Source of the DNA: JBOGHU01 sp050742255
GTDB taxonomy: Bacteria; Actinomycetota; Acidimicrobiia; Acidimicrobiales; CADCSY01
NCBI GenBank assembly: GCA_050742255.1
Contig: JBOGHU010000075.1
Location: forward strand, 1 to 20,734
Direction: 5' to 3'
DNA: 20,734 bases
Below are positions 17,020 to 20,734 of this stretch, one piece after another; positions within the stretch are counted from its first letter, which is position 1; the number at the start of each line of letters is the position of its first letter. The position numbers and the translations under genes were made by a program. Below the pieces are notes generated by a model. That model saw only the letters and a list, made by a program, of their open reading frames with translations. It searched no databases and was not told the DNA's origin.

Positions 17020-17280
17020 TTGGCCTTGGCCGGGTCGCGTGGCCTCAAGAAGGGCGACCGCTACGACATCTCGGTCAAGCGTGGCGAGCAGGTGCTGCTC
17101 CCCGCGATCGGTGGCACCAGCCCGGACGTCCTCGTCGTCGCCGACGGGTTCAGCTGCCAGACGCAGATCGACCTCGGGCACCGGGTCTCGCGGCGCGCCC
17201 TACCGGCGGTGGCCGCTGGCGCGTCGGTGACGGCCGGCGCCATCACCCTCCGGCGCCACCGCGCCCGAAGAGGCCGGTGA
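17020..17280 (+). pseudogene. C-terminal remnant of an FAD/Fe-S (CCG-domain) oxidoreductase
   Basis: The frame encodes GDRYDISVKRGEQVLLPAIG, then SPDVLVVADGFSCQTQIDLG and RRALPAVAAG. This is the C-terminal end of large FAD-binding plus Fe-S-binding oxidases (D-2-hydroxyacid dehydrogenase type), where homologues read roughly HYDVSMKVGE-LLPAVR ... ADGFSCREQI ... RRALHLAEVL. The rest of such a protein, usually about 900-1000 residues, is absent. The Cys-Cys-Gly that should precede LAGS is lost. The remnant begins within about 40 bases of the CBS stop. I read it as a deletion relic rather than a working small gene; the family call is from memory of the motif. Confidence 0.6.
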
Positions 17281-17396
17281 CGCCCCGATCGCCAGCGACC
17301 CGCTCCCGAGGGCGGCGGCGTGCGTGTCGCCGACCTAGTCCTCGATCTCGAACCCCGATCCCGGTCGGAGCTACACCCTCCGGGGGAGTCGGTGCA

Positions 17397-17957
17397 TCAT
17401 GGCCGCTTGATCTCCATGAGCTCTGGGTGGCATCGGGCGAGGACGCACAAGGCGCTCCAGACCTCTTCGTCGTCGTTCCGCGCCGGTACCTCGGCGAGCT
17501 TCAGAAAGACGGCGGCGTCGCCGTCGAGGATCAGCGTCGGGGTACCGAAGACGCGCCACCGCGAGGTCGCTCGGTCGTGTGCCTCCGCCACTTGGCGAAG
17601 CCATCGAGGCCGCTCCTCCTCGAAGGAGTCGAGGTCGACGCCGGCGTCGGCTGCGACCGCCAGCACGTCCAGTTCGCCCAGCCGCCGTACCTGCATCGCC
17701 TCGAAGACGCGGGCGTGATAGCGAGCGAAGTCGGCACGGCGGGCGGCGTGGGCGAGGGCCAACGCGAGGACCGAGACGCTGGAGATCTCCGGGTCGTCGA
17801 AGGGGGAGGGTGTGTGGGGGTCGCGGTTGGCCTCCTTGAGCGCGAAGGTGCGCCACTCGACCGCAAGGTCGGGCACAACCTCCTCGAGGCGGGTCAGCCA
17901 TTGGAACGCCCGGTAGGAGTAGGGGCAGGTGTAGTCGTAGTAGCAGTTCACTTGCAT
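17397..17957 (-). CDS. DsbA/FrnE-family thioredoxin-fold protein with CPYS motif
   Basis: 186 residues from ATG at 17957, which lies inside the 3' end of the flavoprotein gene; an in-frame GTG at 17951 would give the usual GTGA overlap. The fold is that of DsbA: first strand MQVNCYYDY, active-site CPYS (11-14), a helical insert (about 40-125), and the cis-proline loop FGTPTLILDG (137-146). The second active-site cysteine of the usual CPxC is Ser, as in 2-hydroxychromene-2-carboxylate isomerases and kappa-class glutathione transferases. It has no signal peptide, so it acts in the cytoplasm. It may be a monothiol reductase/isomerase or a thiol-cofactor-dependent enzyme. The coupling to the upstream flavoprotein suggests shared thiol chemistry. 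Confidence 0.8.
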   Translation of the reverse strand: MQVNCYYDYTCPYSYRAFQWLTRLEEVVPDLAVEWRTFALKEANRDPHTPSPFDDPEISSVSVLALALAHAARRADFARYHARVFEAMQVRRLGELDVLAVAADAGVDLDSFEEERPRWLRQVAEAHDRATSRWRVFGTPTLILDGDAAVFLKLAEVPARNDDEEVWSALCVLARCHPELMEIKRP

Positions 17958-19330
17958 TCGGGCACCGTGTCCTCGACGCGCTCCCACGCCTTCCGGGCGG
18001 CGATCAGCACTGGGTCCCAGACCGGTGAGTACGGGGGTGCGTACGACAGGTCGAGGTTCAAGATCTCGTCGACCGGAAGCTCGCTCCACAGCACGGCGGC
18101 GAGGACGTCGATGCGCTTGGCTGCGCCCTCGCGACCGATGATCTGCGCTCCGAGGAGGCGGCCGCTGCGCTTCTCGACCACCAGCTTGGTCTTGATCGGG
18201 TTGGCTCCTGGGTAGTAGCCGGCTCGGGTCGTCGAGTCCACCACGACGCTCAACGCCTCGAACCCCGCCGCGGCGGCCTCCGACTCCTTGAGCCCGGTCC
18301 GTGCCACCTCCAGCTCGCAGATCTTCGACACGGCGGTGCCGACGACTCCGGGGAACGTGGCGTAGCCGCCTCCGATGTTGATCCCCGCGACCCGGCCCTC
18401 CTTGTTGGCGTGGGTTCCAAGGGCGATGGCGACCGGGCGCCGAGCGACGCGGTCGAACTTCTCGGCGCAGTCCCCGGCCGCCCACACGCCGTCGGCGGAG
18501 GTCCGCATCTGCTGATCGACTCGGATGGCGCCGCTCGGTCCGATCGCGATGCCTGCTTCCCGAGCGAGCGCGGTGTTCGGCGAGACGCCGAGACCGAGGA
18601 CCACGATGTCAGCGGGCACAGTGCCGCTGTCGGTGACGACCGCGGCGACGCGGCCATCGTCGGCGTCGAACCCGGTCACCGCCTCTCCCGAGCGGACCTC
18701 GATCCCCATGTGCCGCATGGCATCAGCGACGAGCACGCCCATGTCAGGGTCGAGGGTGGGCATGGGCTGTGGGCCGTGGTCGATCACGGTGACGTCGAGC
18801 CTCTGCATCTTGAACGCCTCGGCCATCTCCAGGCCGATGTAACCGCCGCCGACCACGACCGCGCGGTCGGGCCGGTCCTCCTCGAGCGTGCGACGGATGG
18901 CAAAGCCATCGTCGAGCACCTGCACGCCGAAGATGCCGCGCGCGTCGCAGCCAGGCAGCGCGGGGCGAACGGGGACCGCCCCAGTCGCCAGGACCAGCTG
19001 GTCGAACGGCGCGGCGTGCTCGCCGCCGCTCTCGAGATCACGAGCCCGAACGCTCCGCCGAGCGAGTTCGATCTCGGTCACCTCGTGTCGCAGTCGGACG
19101 TCAATGTGGTACGCGTCGCGAAAGGTCTGGGGGCTGCGGGCGATGAGCCGGTCGCCGTCTTCGACGACCCCGCCCACGAAGTACGGGATCCCACAGGCCG
19201 AATACGAGGTGAAGTTGCCGCGCTCGAAGGCCACGATCTCGAGATCTTCGGGACCTCGCCGGCGCCGCGCCTGCGACGCGGCGCTCATCCCCGCTGCATC
19301 CCCTCCGACGACGACCAGTCGTTCACCCAC
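17948..19330 (-). CDS. CoA-disulfide reductase / NADH oxidase-like flavoprotein
   Basis: 460 residues from GTG at 19330, with AGGAGG seven bases upstream. FAD site VVVGGDAAGMSAA (6-18); redox cysteine C46 in SYSACGIPYF, the single-Cys active site of the CoA-disulfide reductase/NADH oxidase/persulfide reductase family; LVLATGAVPV near 112-121; NAD(P)H site VVVGGGYIGLEMAE (158-171); second FAD site GVWAAGDCAE. The C-terminal SYAPPYSPVWDP (429-440) and the GYYPGA segment carry tyrosines that mark the CoA-disulfide reductase branch. No rhodanese domain is attached. It should reduce a low-molecular-weight disulfide or oxygen with NAD(P)H. It is first in a two-gene operon with the DsbA-fold gene. 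Substrate undecided. Confidence 0.9.
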   Translation of the reverse strand: MGERLVVVGGDAAGMSAASQARRRRGPEDLEIVAFERGNFTSYSACGIPYFVGGVVEDGDRLIARSPQTFRDAYHIDVRLRHEVTEIELARRSVRARDLESGGEHAAPFDQLVLATGAVPVRPALPGCDARGIFGVQVLDDGFAIRRTLEEDRPDRAVVVGGGYIGLEMAEAFKMQRLDVTVIDHGPQPMPTLDPDMGVLVADAMRHMGIEVRSGEAVTGFDADDGRVAAVVTDSGTVPADIVVLGLGVSPNTALAREAGIAIGPSGAIRVDQQMRTSADGVWAAGDCAEKFDRVARRPVAIALGTHANKEGRVAGINIGGGYATFPGVVGTAVSKICELEVARTGLKESEAAAAGFEALSVVVDSTTRAGYYPGANPIKTKLVVEKRSGRLLGAQIIGREGAAKRIDVLAAVLWSELPVDEILNLDLSYAPPYSPVWDPVLIAARKAWERVEDTVPECK

Positions 19331-19346
19331 GGCCGCTCCTCCTACC

Positions 19347-19362
19347 GGCGACGTCTGTCGCC
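19347..19362. repeat. Inverted repeat in the leader of the flavoprotein gene
   Basis: GGCGAC (19347-19352) and GTCGCC (19357-19362) form a perfect 6-bp stem with a 4-base loop, only a few bases upstream of the AGGAGG ribosome site (19343-19338). A weak -10-like TATCTA lies at 19374-19369 on the minus strand, which would put the hairpin at the very 5' end of the mRNA. It may be an operator or an mRNA hairpin. Confidence 0.4.
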
Positions 19363-19436
19363 AACGGGTAGATACTGGCCCACCATCGACGGTCGAACCC
19401 TGACCTGCCCGTGGTGACCCGCGACACGGTGCGGTC

Positions 19437-19652
19437 GGCCTGCGGGTCGACGATCGCCGGTCGCTGGCGGTGATGCCGGACATGGCGGCCACGGTGATCG
19501 CTGAGCGCATCGGCTGGCGAGCTGGCCCACTGGGACGTGGGACCCGGCGATGGACATCCCGGTGGGGCACGGCCAGGCGGCCCGCCTGCAAGGTGACCGT
19601 GGGGTGACCTCCCGCCACCTGCCGGCGACCATGATCGGCCCCACGACAAGAG
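19437..19652 (+). mobile_element. Degraded IS21-family istA transposase remnant
   Basis: Frame pieces match IstA in the right order: MPDMAATVIAERIGW (from 19473), then GELAHWDV in a shifted frame (from about 19518), then MDIPVGHGQAAR (from 19550) and RHLPATMIGPTTRA. IS21 IstA reads roughly PATVIAERIGW ... GELAQCDLW ... DIPLGHGQ ... ARMIPS. At least one internal deletion and two frameshifts separate the pieces, and no istB or clear terminal repeats are seen. It fills most of the gap between the flavoprotein and methyltransferase genes and marks a past insertion. Confidence 0.6.
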
Positions 19653-19710
19653 CCGCCCCCGGCACGAGCACATACAGGTCTCGTCACGGCCTCACTGTCT
19701 CAGGTCCGGT

Positions 19711-20475
19711 TCACTCGATGGCTCCCGGTTTGGTGGCGGTCAATAACCGCATGCCGCGCGAGTCGGTGCCGTTGTGCAGCACGGTCAGTCCGGAGGATTC
19801 GCATCGGGCAGCCAGCCAGTCCGCGCCGATGCGGAGTTTGGGATAGCTGCTGACCTGCTGGGTCCAAGTGTCGCCGGAACGGGTATGCAGCAGGTCGTGC
19901 ACGATGACCGTGTCGCGGTCTGGGTATTCCAGGAAGCAGGTGAGTATCTGGTCGCTGGTGCTGCGGACCGGGATGAACCGGTCGGTGCCGTGCAAGCGCT
20001 GCGTGAGATCTCGGTAGGTGATGACGAGCCTGCCGCCCTCGGACAGGGCATGGGCGATGTCCTGCAGCAGGGTGGTCACGTCGGTCTTGCGGGGCAGGTG
20101 GGTCAACGTGTCGCCCATGCAGACGACGGCGGTCACGGTGTCGGGCTGGGTGATCTGGGGGAGTACGGCGCGGATGTCGGGATGTATCGGCTGGATTGCT
20201 GGCTTGCCGCCTGCGTGGTCGGTGAGCTCGTCTAGCAGTGCCTGGCTGGTGTCGACGGCGAGCACGCGGGTGAAGCCGAGGGCGGCCAGGGCCAGCGCCT
20301 GGTTACCGGGTCCACATCCGAGGTCGACCGCGGTGGCATCGGTGGCTCCGGGTTCGATGCCGAGGCTGGTCAAGAGCTCGGCCTGCTCGGCGGCGAGCGC
20401 CGGGAGATCACCGCCGAGCATCCAGGTGTAGTGCTCGGCGAGTAACCGATCGTAGTGGTCGGTGGCGAGGGTCAT
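19711..20475 (-). CDS. Class I SAM-dependent methyltransferase
   Basis: 254 residues from ATG at 20475, with GAGAGGA about eight bases upstream. Motif I is AVDLGCGPGNQALALAALG (49-67), and the acidic end of strand 2 is VLAVDTS (71-77). The post-I segment TVTAVVCMGDTLTHLP and the strand GGRLVITYRDL complete the Rossmann-type methyltransferase core. The N-terminal HYDRLLAEHYTWMLGG is a typical lid helix. The C-terminal part (about 175-254) is a beta-rich domain (DTVIVHDLLH, WTQQVSSYPKLRI) that probably defines substrate, which I cannot name. Codons end in A or T more often than in neighbouring genes, and an IS21 remnant abuts it, so it may have been acquired horizontally. Confidence 0.88.
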   Translation of the reverse strand: MTLATDHYDRLLAEHYTWMLGGDLPALAAEQAELLTSLGIEPGATDATAVDLGCGPGNQALALAALGFTRVLAVDTSQALLDELTDHAGGKPAIQPIHPDIRAVLPQITQPDTVTAVVCMGDTLTHLPRKTDVTTLLQDIAHALSEGGRLVITYRDLTQRLHGTDRFIPVRSTSDQILTCFLEYPDRDTVIVHDLLHTRSGDTWTQQVSSYPKLRIGADWLAARCESSGLTVLHNGTDSRGMRLLTATKPGAIE

Positions 20476-20734
20476 CTCGGGGTTCCTCTCGTCCCAGGGT
20501 CGACATATGAGCGGACGGTGTCGATGGTGGCTCAATCGTCGCGTCCGGATAGGTCGGTGCATGAACACGCTGGCCGCGCTCGGTCGGCGCGGGCCGGTGC
20601 CAGCTGGGGCGTTCCTACATCGGGATTCGATCTGAACCCACAGTTCCACGCCATCGGGCTGGCGCGGCTGGACTCAAACGCGAACCGACATCGACCTGCC
20701 CGAGGAACCGGCAGCATGATCTCGCCTCACCCGG

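Noticed and set aside
20600..20660. A stretch resembling a tRNA T-arm
   Set aside because: The bases around the GATTCGATC-like core do not form a T-stem with a correct loop, and no anticodon or acceptor arm can be folded.

Overview
The window is very GC-rich DNA, with G or C at almost every third codon position. Genes are packed tightly, with many 4-base stop/start overlaps, frequent GTG starts and apparently short or absent leaders. Together with a KorA that carries its gamma domain at the N-terminus, a DUF1876 protein and an Mrp antiporter operon, this points to a free-living actinomycete (Actinomycetota), possibly of the Acidimicrobiia type. The phylum is a fair inference; the class is a guess.

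Layout. (1) 1-4280, minus strand: an ABC-2-type export operon made of a secreted/membrane protein with a glutamine-amidotransferase-like segment, an ATPase, a permease, and the start of a further membrane protein cut by the window edge. (2) 4514-10247, minus strand: a complete seven-gene Mrp (Mnh) cation/proton antiporter operon in the order A-B-C-D-E-F-G. (3) 10267-11732, minus strand: three accessory genes just upstream of mnhA. These are a membrane-anchored universal-stress-like protein, a CBS-pair protein and a small acidic protein. (4) 11843-15015, plus strand: korA and korB (2-oxoacid:ferredoxin oxidoreductase), then a DUF1876 gene resembling mycobacterial Rv1738. (5) 15059-16468, minus strand: a stand-alone NuoF-like flavoprotein, divergent from a second CBS-pair gene at 16593-16982 (plus). 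The region between them holds a candidate leaderless promoter with a CRP-like palindrome in its spacer, and a partial DosR-like box. (6) 17020-17280: the C-terminal remnant of an FAD/Fe-S oxidoreductase. (7) 17397-19330, minus strand: a CoA-disulfide-reductase-like flavoprotein overlapping a DsbA-fold protein with a CPYS active site. (8) 19437-20475: a frameshifted IS21 istA remnant followed by a less GC-rich SAM methyltransferase gene. From 20476 to the end I see no gene. The 233 bases between 4281 and 4513 hold only a possible hairpin terminator.

How it fits together. KorAB produces reduced ferredoxin, the NuoF-like protein is a candidate NAD(P)H-side electron-transfer partner, and the Mrp complex handles sodium/proton homeostasis. 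The CBS-pair, universal-stress-like and DUF1876 proteins are the families that mark the DosR hypoxia/dormancy regulon in mycobacteria. My main hypothesis is that 10267-16982 is an energy-stress or low-oxygen island. It rests on family membership and weak operator matches, not on experiment.
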